A stretch of 10,864 nt of DNA from Desulfurococcales archaeon (GTDB taxonomy: Archaea > Thermoproteota > Thermoprotei_A > Sulfolobales > Desulfurococcaceae): NCBI GenBank assembly GCA_027083045.1, contig JALWQP010000168.1, positions 1 to 10,864 of the forward strand, in the 5' to 3' direction. The notes beneath the pieces were generated by a model. It did not search any database. It saw only the letters and a list, made by a program, of their open reading frames with translations, and was not told the DNA's origin. A program made the translations under genes and the position numbers. Below, one piece after another: positions 1 to 6,519 of the stretch (position 1 is the stretch's first letter; every line of letters begins with the position of its first letter).

Positions 1-71
1 CTGCGTGGTGCACTATAGTTTATTGCTTGTTCAATTGATTCCCTTAGTTTTTCCTTTGATGGGAGGGGCAT
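1..71 (-). CDS. rpl1: Ribosomal protein L1, N-terminal 23 codons (runs off the window)
   Basis: The minus strand from an ATG at 71 reads MPLPSKEKLRESIEQAINYS and then APR up to the window edge. This matches the start of archaeal L1, which binds 23S rRNA at the L1 stalk and often represses its own operon by binding its mRNA. It begins five bases after the L11 stop, in the usual archaeal order L11-L1-L10-P1. Only the first helix is visible, so the call rests on this short match and on the gene order. The rest of the gene lies outside the window. Confidence 0.85.
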   Translation of the reverse strand, partial: MPLPSKEKLRESIEQAINYSAPR

Positions 72-76
72 TATGG

Positions 77-601
77 TTACACCTCTTCTTCCTCTGTTTC
101 TTTCTCCCACTCAGGCTCATACTTGGCTAGCACAGCATCATATATGCCCTCATCGATCTCTTTCTGGACTATTTTCGGATCCTTGCCGTTGACCGTGATA
201 CCTATACTTCTAGCGGAGCCTAATATTGTTTTAACAGCTGCTTTGAGTGTTTTGGCTGTTAATTGTTCTTTCTTCATTATAGCTATCTCTATGATCTTCT
301 CGATAGGCAGGTCTCCTATCTTTTGATGCGCCGGATCACCGGATGGGTTCTTTGCACCAACAGCCTTAAGGAGAAGAGCTGTGGTTGTCGGTATTCCAAC
401 TTTGATCTCAAATTTCTTTGTTGCAGTATCAACTATTATCTCAACTGGAACCGTTAATCCTTCGAACTGTTTCGTCGCTTCATTAATCGCTTTTACTACT
501 TCCATTACATTGACCTTGAGGGGCGAGAGCGTTGGGCCTAGCGGTGGGCCCGGGTTCGCCTTGCCTCCCTCAACCATTACTTTTACTACTTTTTTACCCA
601 T
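77..601 (-). CDS. rpl11: 50S ribosomal protein L11
   Basis: L11 forms the GTPase-associated centre of the large subunit together with 23S rRNA and the P0/P1 stalk. The N-terminal signature VEGGKANPGPPLGPTLSPL is clear, followed by the RNA-binding C-terminal domain with LLLKAVGAKNPSGDPAHQKI and TILGSARSIGITV. An acidic tail (ETEEEEV) closes the 174-residue protein, a normal archaeal length. The open frame extends to a GTG at 613, but I place the start at the ATG at 601. A GGTGGTG site sits a few bases upstream of it, the family normally begins MGKK or similar, and the start then falls one base after the NusG stop. The gene is co-transcribed between nusG and rpl1. Confidence 0.96.
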   Translation of the reverse strand: MGKKVVKVMVEGGKANPGPPLGPTLSPLKVNVMEVVKAINEATKQFEGLTVPVEIIVDTATKKFEIKVGIPTTTALLLKAVGAKNPSGDPAHQKIGDLPIEKIIEIAIMKKEQLTAKTLKAAVKTILGSARSIGITVNGKDPKIVQKEIDEGIYDAVLAKYEPEWEKETEEEEV

Positions 602-602
602 T

Positions 603-1085
603 TTACCCACCACCTTTCTTCACGGGCTTAACATAATCACCTGGAACGGTTATAGGCACATTGAAAGCAGCCTCTAAGATACTAAGCATTACCATATTCT
701 TATTTCTATCTACGCTCACGACCTGTGCCTTCATACCTCTGAACGGGCCACGCACAATTTCGACAATATCTCCTTCATTAACCATCTCAATAACCGGTTT
801 AGGCTTGACCAGCCTCTCTATTTCTTCGGGCTTAACTTTTACGAGCTGGCCTCGCTTCACATACTTAACATCCGTTATTAAGGGGTAAACTGAACCCAGA
901 TTAGGGGCTTCTATAAAGACATAACCCTTGATCCCAGGGGGTACGATAATCGATCGTGTATCTATTCCCCTCTCTTCCTGGAGTACGCGAGCTCTATTTT
1001 CCACTATCAAAGCAACATCCAGTTCCCGCCCAGCCGTTGTTCGTACTGCGAAAAACTGTGAAATCCTTGCTGCCAATGATATCAT
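603..1085 (-). CDS. spt5: Transcription elongation factor NusG/Spt5
   Basis: Archaeal Spt5 binds the RNA polymerase clamp with Spt4 and keeps the enzyme processive; its KOW domain can link to the ribosome. An NGN domain (about residues 10-92, including FFAVRTTAGRE and IKGYVFIEA) is followed by a KOW domain (about 103-155) with EGDIVEIVRGPFRGMKAQV. At 160 residues the length is typical. The ATG at 1085 overlaps the secE stop by four bases (ATGA). Its GGAGG (1086-1090) touches the ATG with no spacing, whereas a TTG at 1076 lies nine bases from the same site, so the true protein may be three residues shorter. It lies between secE and rpl11, the same neighbourhood as in many bacteria and archaea. 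Confidence 0.95.
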   Translation of the reverse strand: MISLAARISQFFAVRTTAGRELDVALIVENRARVLQEERGIDTRSIIVPPGIKGYVFIEAPNLGSVYPLITDVKYVKRGQLVKVKPEEIERLVKPKPVIEMVNEGDIVEIVRGPFRGMKAQVVSVDRNKNMVMLSILEAAFNVPITVPGDYVKPVKKGGG

Positions 1086-1267
1086 CCTCCGTAGAGTTGT
1101 GGGAATAGGAACGTTAGGAAGATCAGTCTGACGACAAAGGCTATAGCGCCCACGAGGGTTAGGCCGAGGAGACTTATTTTTAGGCTAGTCATATATTCTT
1201 CGCGTGTGGGCTTTGTGGCAAGCCTGATTATGTGGCGCCATGAATCGATTAGTTCTCTAAATCCCAT
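1082..1267 (-). CDS. secE: Preprotein translocase subunit SecE/Sec61 gamma
   Basis: This is the small clamp subunit of the SecYE channel, which moves proteins across or into the cytoplasmic membrane. The 61-residue protein has an amphipathic N-terminal part (RELIDSWRHIIRLATKPTREEY) and one hydrophobic span at about residues 31-55, the single-span form normal for archaea. The start is the ATG at 1267, 20 bases after the ftsY stop, with a GGAG in the gap. The gene overlaps nusG by four bases. Placing secE directly after ftsY groups two membrane-targeting factors in this operon. Short length makes similarity weak, but position, topology and the conserved amphipathic helix agree. Confidence 0.92.
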   Translation of the reverse strand: MGFRELIDSWRHIIRLATKPTREEYMTSLKISLLGLTLVGAIAFVVRLIFLTFLFPQLYGG

Positions 1268-1287
1268 TATCGATCCGCTCCATATTC

Positions 1288-2178
1288 TTAATATATATTC
1301 GGTAATATCTTATTTACAAATTCATCAATACTGAAAGGCTTTAAATCTTTATATTCCTGACCAACACCTATCATTATGATTGGCTTCCTTATTGCATAGA
1401 CTATACTTAGCGGAACACCGCCTTGATCATACGCATCAACCTTAGTGACAATAACGCCATCAACCCCGATGTATTCGTCAAAGAATTTTGCCTGCTCAAT
1501 CGCATCATTACCAGTCAAGGCATCCACAACAAGTATTTTACGGTGAGGCTTAGAAACCCTAACCAGTTTCTTGAGCTCATTAACTAGATCTATATCTGTA
1601 TGCATTCGCCCCGCAGTATCTATTAAAACAACATCGTATCCACGGTTCTCCGCGTACCTGATAGCGTCAAAAGTTATAGCCGCGGGATCAGCGCCATACT
1701 TCCCCATGAACACAGGTATACCTGTTCGTTGACCATGTAATTTTAATTGTTCCTGCGCGCCGGCACGGAACGTGTCGGCCGCCACCATTAGTGGATTGTA
1801 TCCCTTATTCCTATATGCAACGGCAAGCTTAGCAATGGTTGTTGTTTTTCCGACACCGTTAACCCCGAGAAAGACTATCTTGTAGGGTTTATGGTTTTGA
1901 GCTTCCTCAAATATATCGAGGTTTCCTGCTTTTCTGAATAAGCTAATTATCAGTTCTCTAAGCTTTATCACAAGTTCTTCCTTATTCTTTATATTGCCTC
2001 TCTTTATCTCTTTCTGAAGAGAATTTATTATATATTCAGCACATTCATAAGCAACATCGCTTTCTATAAGGCTGAACTTGAAATCTTCTAAAATCTCATC
2101 AAGTTTTTCTCTAGCCCCCAGAAAGGCAGATGCCTTCTCTATAAACTTAGAAAATACTTTCTTTATCTTTCTAAACAA
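1288..2178 (-). CDS. ftsY: Signal recognition particle receptor FtsY (SRP GTPase)
   Basis: FtsY docks SRP-ribosome complexes at the membrane through a paired GTPase with Ffh/SRP54. An NG core is present: an N-domain helical bundle, the P-loop GVNGVGKTT (residues 105-113 of the 296-residue form), DTFRAGA (135-141), DTAGR (187-191), DALTGND (219-225), TKVD (245-248) and GVGQEYKDL near the end. No long acidic A domain exists, as is usual for archaea. The open frame extends to an ATG at 2244, but that overlaps the prefoldin gene by 38 bases and has no visible ribosome site. The TTG at 2178 has GGTG eight bases upstream and gives MFRKIKKVFSKF, a typical archaeal FtsY start, so I prefer it. The G domain call is firm; the start is my inference. 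Confidence 0.95.
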   Translation of the reverse strand: MFRKIKKVFSKFIEKASAFLGAREKLDEILEDFKFSLIESDVAYECAEYIINSLQKEIKRGNIKNKEELVIKLRELIISLFRKAGNLDIFEEAQNHKPYKIVFLGVNGVGKTTTIAKLAVAYRNKGYNPLMVAADTFRAGAQEQLKLHGQRTGIPVFMGKYGADPAAITFDAIRYAENRGYDVVLIDTAGRMHTDIDLVNELKKLVRVSKPHRKILVVDALTGNDAIEQAKFFDEYIGVDGVIVTKVDAYDQGGVPLSIVYAIRKPIIMIGVGQEYKDLKPFSIDEFVNKILPNIY

Positions 2179-2206
2179 CGAAAATGCACCAATGCTATTT
2201 TTCTCC

Positions 2207-2671
2207 CTATCCTTGAGCTTTACCGGTTTGTTGTACCTGTACATACATGGACGCTAGGATCTGCTGTATGTAATTATATTCTGTCAGTGCCGACGCCAAT
2301 TGTCTTTGGAGCCCATCTAGTAGACGACGTGTCTCGGCTATCCTCTTGTTTAGAAGTTTCATAGCATTTTCTTTATCAGTTTTAATATAATAATTGCCAC
2401 CGATATTTACTAGAAGTTTCTTGTGCCACTCATCAATTATTTTAGCGGGCAGGAAGACAGTATTCATTCTATCCAACACGACATAGGAGTCAGCCGAACC
2501 TTCCGGGAGATCATCTATGGTTGTTAAAGATAGCTGTAGCTCTGTTAATTGAGCAGACAGTTCTTGTACTTGGGCCTGCAGTATACCAATATATTCACGT
2601 AACTCGTTGGCCCTTATCATCAGCTCTGTCAACGATATTTTTCTACGTCCTTCTCTTGGTTGTTTACTCAT
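2207..2671 (-). CDS. pfdA: Prefoldin subunit alpha (GimC alpha)
   Basis: Prefoldin is a jellyfish-shaped hexamer (two alpha, four beta) that captures unfolded proteins and passes them to the thermosome. The 154-residue frame has two long heptad-rich helices (about residues 12-52 and 100-147) flanking a central beta segment (SYVVLDRMNTVFLPAKIID, then VNIGGNYYIKTDKENA) that builds the hexamer core. This layout with the longer central hairpin is that of the alpha class. The ATG at 2671 overlaps the L18Ae stop by four bases, so translation is probably coupled. The link to L18Ae and ftsY is a conserved archaeal gene order. Confidence 0.94.
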   Translation of the reverse strand: MSKQPREGRRKISLTELMIRANELREYIGILQAQVQELSAQLTELQLSLTTIDDLPEGSADSYVVLDRMNTVFLPAKIIDEWHKKLLVNIGGNYYIKTDKENAMKLLNKRIAETRRLLDGLQRQLASALTEYNYIQQILASMYVQVQQTGKAQG

Positions 2672-2928
2672 ATTTCAAACCCCTTGATCATGGCAAGTGC
2701 CGCGATTCTTCTGTCTCTTACCTCATCCAAACTGATCTCTTTGACATTCGTGATCTTTATGTGCTTTCTCCTAAGCTTATGGTTGCTCCCCAGCACCGAG
2801 TATACATACTCAATCGCTTGTTCCTTCGTTAACGCTCTAACTTCTTTAGAGAACTTCTGCCACGTTGGATACCTATCATGGCTTATTAGCATATAACCCT
2901 CTACCCTGAATATTTTGACCTCACTCAT
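2668..2928 (-). CDS. rpl18a: 50S ribosomal protein L18Ae (LX)
   Basis: This small archaeal/eukaryotic large-subunit protein has 86 residues and begins MSEVKIFRVEGYM. It keeps the LX-type features: a beta strand with RVEGYMLI, a following WQKFSKEVRALTKEQAIEYVYSVLG segment rewritten here in parts (WQKFSKEVRA, then TKEQAIEYVYSVLG), and a basic HKLRRKHIKI strand. The frame runs up to a GTG at 2937, but that GTG is part of an AAGGTG ribosome site six bases before the ATG at 2928, so the ATG is the likely start. It overlaps the aIF6 stop by eight bases and the prefoldin start by four, placing it in a translation-coupled aIF6-L18Ae-prefoldin unit. Confidence 0.93.
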   Translation of the reverse strand: MSEVKIFRVEGYMLISHDRYPTWQKFSKEVRALTKEQAIEYVYSVLGSNHKLRRKHIKITNVKEISLDEVRDRRIAALAMIKGFEI

Positions 2929-3607
2929 TTTTTGCACCTTCGAAGCCTCTTTTGATACGGAGTATTTCAGGCCCAGTGGTTATTTCCCCAACTATAATGC
3001 CATAATTATTAGCTACTAGACCACTCTTTATAAAAGGTATTCCTGCATTTACAGTGCTTCTTTCAATACCTATATTTAGTATCTCCTCAAGTTCTTTGAT
3101 CTCATCATCGCTCACATCGGGGTGTATTACTCCCCCATTATCATTTATCACGGCTAAGCTTCCCGGTATGGGTAGCCCCATTATGTTCTTCTTTATGATC
3201 TCTATCCCTAATGTATCAGATATTTTGTCAATCTCTGAATCCTCTATCTCCTCGCTCGCTATTCCTATCTTATTGTTTACGAGGAACATGTTCCCCAGAG
3301 CAGTATATCTCGAGCCAGATAAGTATACGTTTAAGCCATATTTTTTCAAGAGCTTAGACAAAGCATCAATTTCCTCATAATTAGTATTCCTAGGCAGTAT
3401 GATGCCGTTGTTATTACCAACTACGAGTATTCCGTGTAGAAAAGTCCCTGCGATCGTTATTCGAACTGTTTCTACGTTGAGAGCTTCCTGGATAGTATTT
3501 TCCTCTTCACGAGTTATGCCGGGCGGTACTAGTGCTACCTTATCATTAGCATAGATAAATACGCCGACATTGGCGTTACCCATTAATCCTAGCTTATATA
3601 TTTCCAT
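2921..3607 (-). CDS. eif6: Translation initiation/anti-association factor aIF6
   Basis: aIF6 binds the 50S subunit near the sarcin-ricin loop and L14 and blocks premature joining to 30S. The 228-residue protein has the fivefold pseudo-repeat of the family. Repeated blocks contain GNANVGVFIYANDKVALVPPG, split as NANVGVFIYANDK and VALVPPG, then VGNNNGIILPRN, LVNNKIGIAS, INDNGGVIHPD and VANNYGIIVGE. Each combines a strand with an N-x-G-type turn. The start is the ATG at 3607; the next upstream gene is 160 bases away. No strong ribosome site is visible before it, while a TATA-like box at 3648-3657 would give a short leader, so it may begin its own transcript. Confidence 0.96.
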   Translation of the reverse strand: MEIYKLGLMGNANVGVFIYANDKVALVPPGITREEENTIQEALNVETVRITIAGTFLHGILVVGNNNGIILPRNTNYEEIDALSKLLKKYGLNVYLSGSRYTALGNMFLVNNKIGIASEEIEDSEIDKISDTLGIEIIKKNIMGLPIPGSLAVINDNGGVIHPDVSDDEIKELEEILNIGIERSTVNAGIPFIKSGLVANNYGIIVGEITTGPEILRIKRGFEGAKNE

Positions 3608-3767
3608 AATTCATTCCCGCATCAGCCATATTTCAATACATATTGACATATTATATAGGAGATATTATAGTAATCTACCACCGACAGAGACAACACAGTT
3701 TATCAAGCGGGCAGCGAGGAAATAATTCAAGCCTCTTGATAATCTAGGATATTTATATGTAAAAGAA
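3608..3767 (-). promoter_or_regulatory. Intergenic promoter region upstream of aIF6
   Basis: This is the only sizeable gap in the minus-strand operon. Read on the minus strand, a TATA-like ACATATAAATAT lies at 3749-3760 just after the L31e stop, and a second, TATATAATAT, lies at 3648-3657. The second is about 45 bases before the aIF6 ATG and would start transcription near 3627. I searched for C/D-box and tRNA signals in the stretch between the two boxes and found none that hold up. A promoter for the aIF6 to L1 half of the operon is inferred from box position only. Confidence 0.45.
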
Positions 3768-4073
3768 TTACTTCTCGAACCTCAAGCTTACCATGTTTTG
3801 TTCGCGGACAAGCAATACCTTGGCTACTTTTTCTTCTTTGTCAAATCTTATCTCGACCACGACTCGTCTCGGCGGCTTTTCTCTGCTGAACTGCCATACA
3901 TAATTGTTGACTTCATTTGATATCACAATTCTCTCTGCCTCCTTAAAGTGCCTCGCTACATACTTTCTGATCAGCCTGATTGCCCTGTCTGCCCTATTTG
4001 TTCTCCTTCCCCAGTACACGCGCTTTAGGGGGATCACATGTATTGATTTCACGATTTTTCCTTCCTCACTCAT
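3768..4073 (-). CDS. rpl31e: 50S ribosomal protein L31e
   Basis: L31e is an archaeal/eukaryotic large-subunit protein near the polypeptide exit tunnel. The 101-residue frame carries the family hallmarks: IPLKRVYWGRRTNRADRAI at about residues 15-33, a basic helix IRLIRKYVARHFK, the VNNYVWQFSREKPPRRV segment, and a C-terminal VLLVREQNMVSLRFEK strand. The ATG at 4073 is preceded by an exact GGTGA six bases upstream. It follows L39e by 30 bases and sits in the standard L39e-L31e-aIF6 order. Length and start are as expected. Confidence 0.96.
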   Translation of the reverse strand: MSEEGKIVKSIHVIPLKRVYWGRRTNRADRAIRLIRKYVARHFKEAERIVISNEVNNYVWQFSREKPPRRVVVEIRFDKEEKVAKVLLVREQNMVSLRFEK

Positions 4074-4103
4074 AGGGGCTCACCCGAGCCACATGTGATA
4101 TCA

Positions 4104-4259
4104 TTAGACTTTTAGCTTGTTTCTCCTCCAGTGTCTTCTCCTCATGCCTCTTCTTACTTTGAGGCGAGTCCTTATACTTACCCATATAGGTACGGGTGCA
4201 TTTGACTTGTAAGCTGCTGCAAGCCTGAGTTTGCGGGCGAGTGGCTTATAGTGTGCCAT
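4104..4259 (-). CDS. rpl39e: 50S ribosomal protein L39e (51 aa)
   Basis: This gene is easily missed because of its size. The minus strand from the ATG at 4259 reads MAHYKPLARKLRLAAAYKSN, then APVPIWVSIRTRLKVRRGMR and RRHWRRNKLKV before a TAA at 4104-4106. This is the full 51-residue archaeal L39e, an almost entirely basic extended protein that threads into the wall of the exit tunnel. The motifs KLRLAAAYK, PVPIWV and the RRHWRR end are diagnostic. A GGTGA lies six bases before the start. An out-of-frame ATG five bases upstream (4264) runs into a stop after five codons and is not used. Confidence 0.97.
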   Translation of the reverse strand: MAHYKPLARKLRLAAAYKSNAPVPIWVSIRTRLKVRRGMRRRHWRRNKLKV

Positions 4260-4271
4260 ACATGTTCACCC

Positions 4272-4598
4272 TTATTTCCTAATAATACGAATACGTGTCT
4301 CCCTATGAGTCTGTTCATATATCTGGGCAAGCAGAGTTTTCAATAACTCATCGGTCACCGGAATAGGTAATCTACCAGCCTGAGCTAAAGCGATTATCTG
4401 CTGTTCCACCAGGGAGGCGAGCTCGGGTTTGACAAGTCTTAGATTAGCTAGTCTTTCACGAGCTTCAGGAGTCATTATCTTGCGGAGCAATGCTTCTACT
4501 TGTAGCCTACGCTGTCGTTCCTCCTCCATCTTCTTTTGTAGTTCTATCAGTTTTCTCCGCTTAAGCTCCTCGAGATCAGCATCGTATCCTTCAGCCAT
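4272..4598 (-). CDS. PDCD5-family DNA-binding protein
   Basis: This is the archaeal member of the PDCD5/TFAR19 family. The fold is a triple-helix bundle with a charged N-terminal helix; DNA binding has been reported for archaeal homologues, but a precise role is unsettled. The 108-residue protein starts MAEGYDADLEELKRRKLIEL, continues with a long charged helix EEERQRRLQVEALLRKIMTPEARERL in parts, and contains LANLRLVKPELASLVEQQI and the ALAQAGRLPIPVTDELLKTLL core that defines the family. The frame extends to a GTG at 4607, but that codon is part of a GGTG site six bases before the ATG at 4598, so the ATG is preferred. It lies between S19e and L39e, its usual archaeal place. Confidence 0.93.
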   Translation of the reverse strand: MAEGYDADLEELKRRKLIELQKKMEEERQRRLQVEALLRKIMTPEARERLANLRLVKPELASLVEQQIIALAQAGRLPIPVTDELLKTLLAQIYEQTHRETRIRIIRK

Positions 4599-4617
4599 TC
4601 TTGACACCGTTAAAATA

Positions 4618-5112
4618 TTACTTACTAAGGACCTTATTACGTATATTGACTGGCAGGTACTTCGCTAGTTCTGGCTGTTCCTTTACGAGCTCAATCATTA
4701 TCTCGAAGGCAAGCCTGTCTAGGAGGGCTCTTCCTTGTGGTGTGAGTGTTCTTCCTTTTCCTCTAACTTTCCTTACTAGGCGGGCCTGCTCCAGCTGCTG
4801 TAGTATTTTTCTCACAATACTGCCGCTGCCCTTTACGAAGTGTTCTGGGGCGGAACCATAGTTCTTTCTACCACCATATATTGTCCTGAAAGTCTCTATG
4901 CCGATGGGCTCTGAAGACTTGTATAGTTTCCTCAGTATACTGGCTGCTCTATAGTACCACCAGTCGGGATCACTCGGAGGCTTCTCCTTATGGGCACCTG
5001 TTTTGACAAAGTATGCCCATTCCGGAGGCTTTACCTGCGGTACATTATTCTTTAGATACAGTGCTAGTCGCTCGATGAGTTTGTCAGCTGGTACTTCGAG
5101 CGCTGTTACCAT
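4618..5112 (-). CDS. rps19e: 30S ribosomal protein S19e
   Basis: S19e is a small-subunit head protein needed for 30S maturation. The 164-residue protein shows the family core: VPADKLIERLALYLKN near the N-terminus, VKPPEWAYFVKTGAHKEKPP at about residues 27-46, the DPDWWYYRAASILRKLY motif at about 48-64, YGGRKNYGSAPEHFVKGSGS at about 79-98, and a winged-helix end with LTPQGRALLDRLA. The ATG at 5112 shares its A with the TAA stop of the upstream gene (TAATG), so the two are likely translationally coupled. The short distance to the PDCD5 gene (19 bases) supports one transcript. Confidence 0.96.
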   Translation of the reverse strand: MVTALEVPADKLIERLALYLKNNVPQVKPPEWAYFVKTGAHKEKPPSDPDWWYYRAASILRKLYKSSEPIGIETFRTIYGGRKNYGSAPEHFVKGSGSIVRKILQQLEQARLVRKVRGKGRTLTPQGRALLDRLAFEIMIELVKEQPELAKYLPVNIRNKVLSK

Positions 5113-5480
5113 TATCTTTCCCCTCTTCTAATCGGATTTTCCAATGTAGTTTCAGTGTTTTTATTTTTACCTATACTTTTTCCTTTTAATGCGAGTATGA
5201 AAGTATTCCCCCTTACTTCTATAAGTCTTGCCCCGGTAAGTTCGGCTACTTTTCTAGCTATGCCTCTCCTATCGTTCTCCCCGGATTTGAGATAGGATTT
5301 GAGAATTCTTATCTTAACAACACCCTGTTTCTTCAGACGCCTTTTCACTTCGTTTACGAATCCCTCGGTTAGCCCTGATTTTCCGAGCTGTATGTCTACT
5401 TTTCCACGTCTCCTTTCCTTGATAAGGTTCTTGATCTTGTTTTTATCATATACCTCCTCTTCCATCCACACATCAGGCAT
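5112..5480 (-). CDS. YhbY/CRM-domain RNA-binding protein
   Basis: The 122-residue protein carries a CRM (YhbY) domain, a fold related to the IF3 C-terminal domain that binds structured RNA and is tied to ribosome assembly. Evidence is the basic helix NKIKNLIKERRRGK, the domain signature VDIQLGKSGLTEGFVNEVK (residues 28-46, with the GxxG loop GKSG at 33-36), a VVKIRILKSYL strand, and the ARLIEVRGNTFILA ending at about 84-97. A variable basic tail follows. The ATG at 5480 has a GGGTAG seven bases upstream; the ATG at 5465 is the only alternative. The first 28 codons overlap the 3' end of the Rnp4 gene in another frame (about 85 bases), an unusually long overlap here. The substrate RNA is unknown; location with RNase P and S19e points to rRNA or tRNA processing. 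Confidence 0.9.
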   Translation of the reverse strand: MPDVWMEEEVYDKNKIKNLIKERRRGKVDIQLGKSGLTEGFVNEVKRRLKKQGVVKIRILKSYLKSGENDRRGIARKVAELTGARLIEVRGNTFILALKGKSIGKNKNTETTLENPIRRGER

Positions 5481-5761
5481 GTCACAACTACCCTTGAACC
5501 TCTATGTCCCTCACTCCTTATCCTGACCCTTGAGGTCAATCCCGGTATTAAGGGTACATGGCATTTTCTACAATATCCCCTCCTTATATATCTTGGAGGC
5601 TTTATTCTAGCTTTGTGTGCGATCCTAATAATTAGTTCAATATATCTTCTCGCTAGCCAGTACCTTCCCTGCCTAGTCTCGATAAGTGCCAATCTATAGA
5701 GCAGAGCTATTCTCTGTCTCGCTATGTCTTTCATGAGCCTTAGTTTATTTTTCCATTTCAT
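5396..5761 (-). CDS. rnp4: Ribonuclease P protein component 4 (Rpr2/Rpp21)
   Basis: Rnp4 pairs with Rnp1 and helps the RNase P RNA remove 5' leaders from pre-tRNA. The protein has a helical N-terminus (MKDIARQRIALLYRLALIE, then RRYIELIIRIAHKARIKPPR) and a zinc ribbon made by CRKC and CLMC, with RRGYCRKCHVPLIPGL and VVVTCLMCGWKRRY around them. The reading frame is open to 5830, but that would extend into the divergent promoter. ATGs at 5776 and 5761 are both plausible; I chose 5761, giving MKWKNKLRLMKDIA and 121 residues, the usual archaeal length. A TATA-like box at 5797-5808 would give a leaderless or short-leader mRNA. It is the first gene of the minus-strand operon. Confidence 0.93.
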   Translation of the reverse strand: MKWKNKLRLMKDIARQRIALLYRLALIETRQGRYWLARRYIELIIRIAHKARIKPPRYIRRGYCRKCHVPLIPGLTSRVRIRSEGHRGSRVVVTCLMCGWKRRYMIKTRSRTLSRKGDVEK

Positions 5762-5776
5762 ACAGCTTAGCCCCAT

Positions 5777-5832
5777 ATCCCTTATAATACTATATGTAAT
5801 ATAATTTTGAAATCCTAGTAGGGTGTGCAAGT
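5777..5832. promoter_or_regulatory. Divergent promoter region between rnp4 and nep1
   Basis: The gap between the two divergent genes is short and A/T-rich. On the minus strand AAAATTATATTA (5808 to 5797) is centred about 26 bases before the ATG at 5776 and about 41 before the ATG at 5761. On the plus strand CTATATGTA (5790-5798) would start transcription near 5820, upstream of a GGTG site (5822-5825) seven bases before the nep1 ATG. The boxes overlap, so the two directions may compete for TBP. These positions are read by eye against the archaeal TATA spacing rule. Confidence 0.5.
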
Positions 5833-6519
5833 ATGAATAGGCTGAAAATAATATTGCTTGAATCAGCGCTGGAAACAGTGCCTCAGGAGATATGGAGACA
5901 TCCCGCAGTGGTTAAGAATGCGAGGAGGAGAGGTAAGAAGCCAGGTGAGACACTACTTGATGTTTCACTACACTATCACGCTATGAAAAACCTGAAGGAA
6001 CGTGAGAAGAGGGGCCGACCAGACATAGTTCACACAACGCTTCTTGAACTTCTTGAAAGCCCGCTTAACAAGGAGGGACATCTAGAATTATGTGTCCATA
6101 CTTATCAGGGCCACGTAATATTCATAGACCCAACCACGCGTATCCCTAGAAACTATAATCGATTTGTAGGACTAATAGAGCAATTATTCAAGTACGGCAA
6201 GGTACCACCAGACGCAGAAAAACCATTAATTTATATCAAAACACTAACTCTCGAAAAATTATTAGAAAAAATAGGGTGCAAAGGCTTAGTCATACTATGG
6301 GAGAAGGGAGAAAGGACTAGTCCTGAAAACATAGTGTCGATTGCAATGAACAATAACTATGCAATAGGGATTGGTGGGTTCCCGCATGGTGATTTCAGCG
6401 AAGAGATTATTTCACTTGCATCATACAAGTTCTCAATATATAGGGATCCACTGAATTCATGGGTTGTGGCCTCCAGGATCGCGTATGCTGCGGAGAAAAT
6501 ACTTGGAATACTGCCGTAG
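5833..6519 (+). CDS. nep1: rRNA small-subunit pseudouridine methyltransferase Nep1 (EMG1)
   Basis: Nep1 is a SPOUT (alpha/beta knot) enzyme that N1-methylates a pseudouridine in helix 35 of 16S rRNA using S-adenosylmethionine, and acts as a small-subunit assembly factor. The 228-residue frame shows LLDVSLHYHAM (41-51), RGRPDIVHTTLLELLESPLN (60-79), LELCVHTYQGHVIFIDPTTR (84-103), the RIPRNYNRFVGLIEQLF stretch (103-119), and the knot with YAIGIGGFPHGDFSEEI (176-192) followed by SIYRDPLNSWVVASRI. The ATG at 5833 has a GGTG seven bases upstream. It is transcribed away from the ribosome operon and has no close downstream partner; nrdD begins 117 bases later with its own promoter. Confidence 0.95.
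   Translation: MNRLKIILLESALETVPQEIWRHPAVVKNARRRGKKPGETLLDVSLHYHAMKNLKEREKRGRPDIVHTTLLELLESPLNKEGHLELCVHTYQGHVIFIDPTTRIPRNYNRFVGLIEQLFKYGKVPPDAEKPLIYIKTLTLEKLLEKIGCKGLVILWEKGERTSPENIVSIAMNNNYAIGIGGFPHGDFSEEIISLASYKFSIYRDPLNSWVVASRIAYAAEKILGILP

Noticed and set aside
381..677. 98-residue plus-strand frame opposite L11 and NusG
   Set aside because: It lies antisense to two certain genes; the Ser/Thr-rich composition is typical of the complement of archaeal coding DNA.
3660..3760. Small RNA (C/D box or tRNA) in the gap before aIF6
   Set aside because: TTGATAA resembles a C box only weakly and no matching D box (CTGA) or T-arm sequence is found at the right distance.
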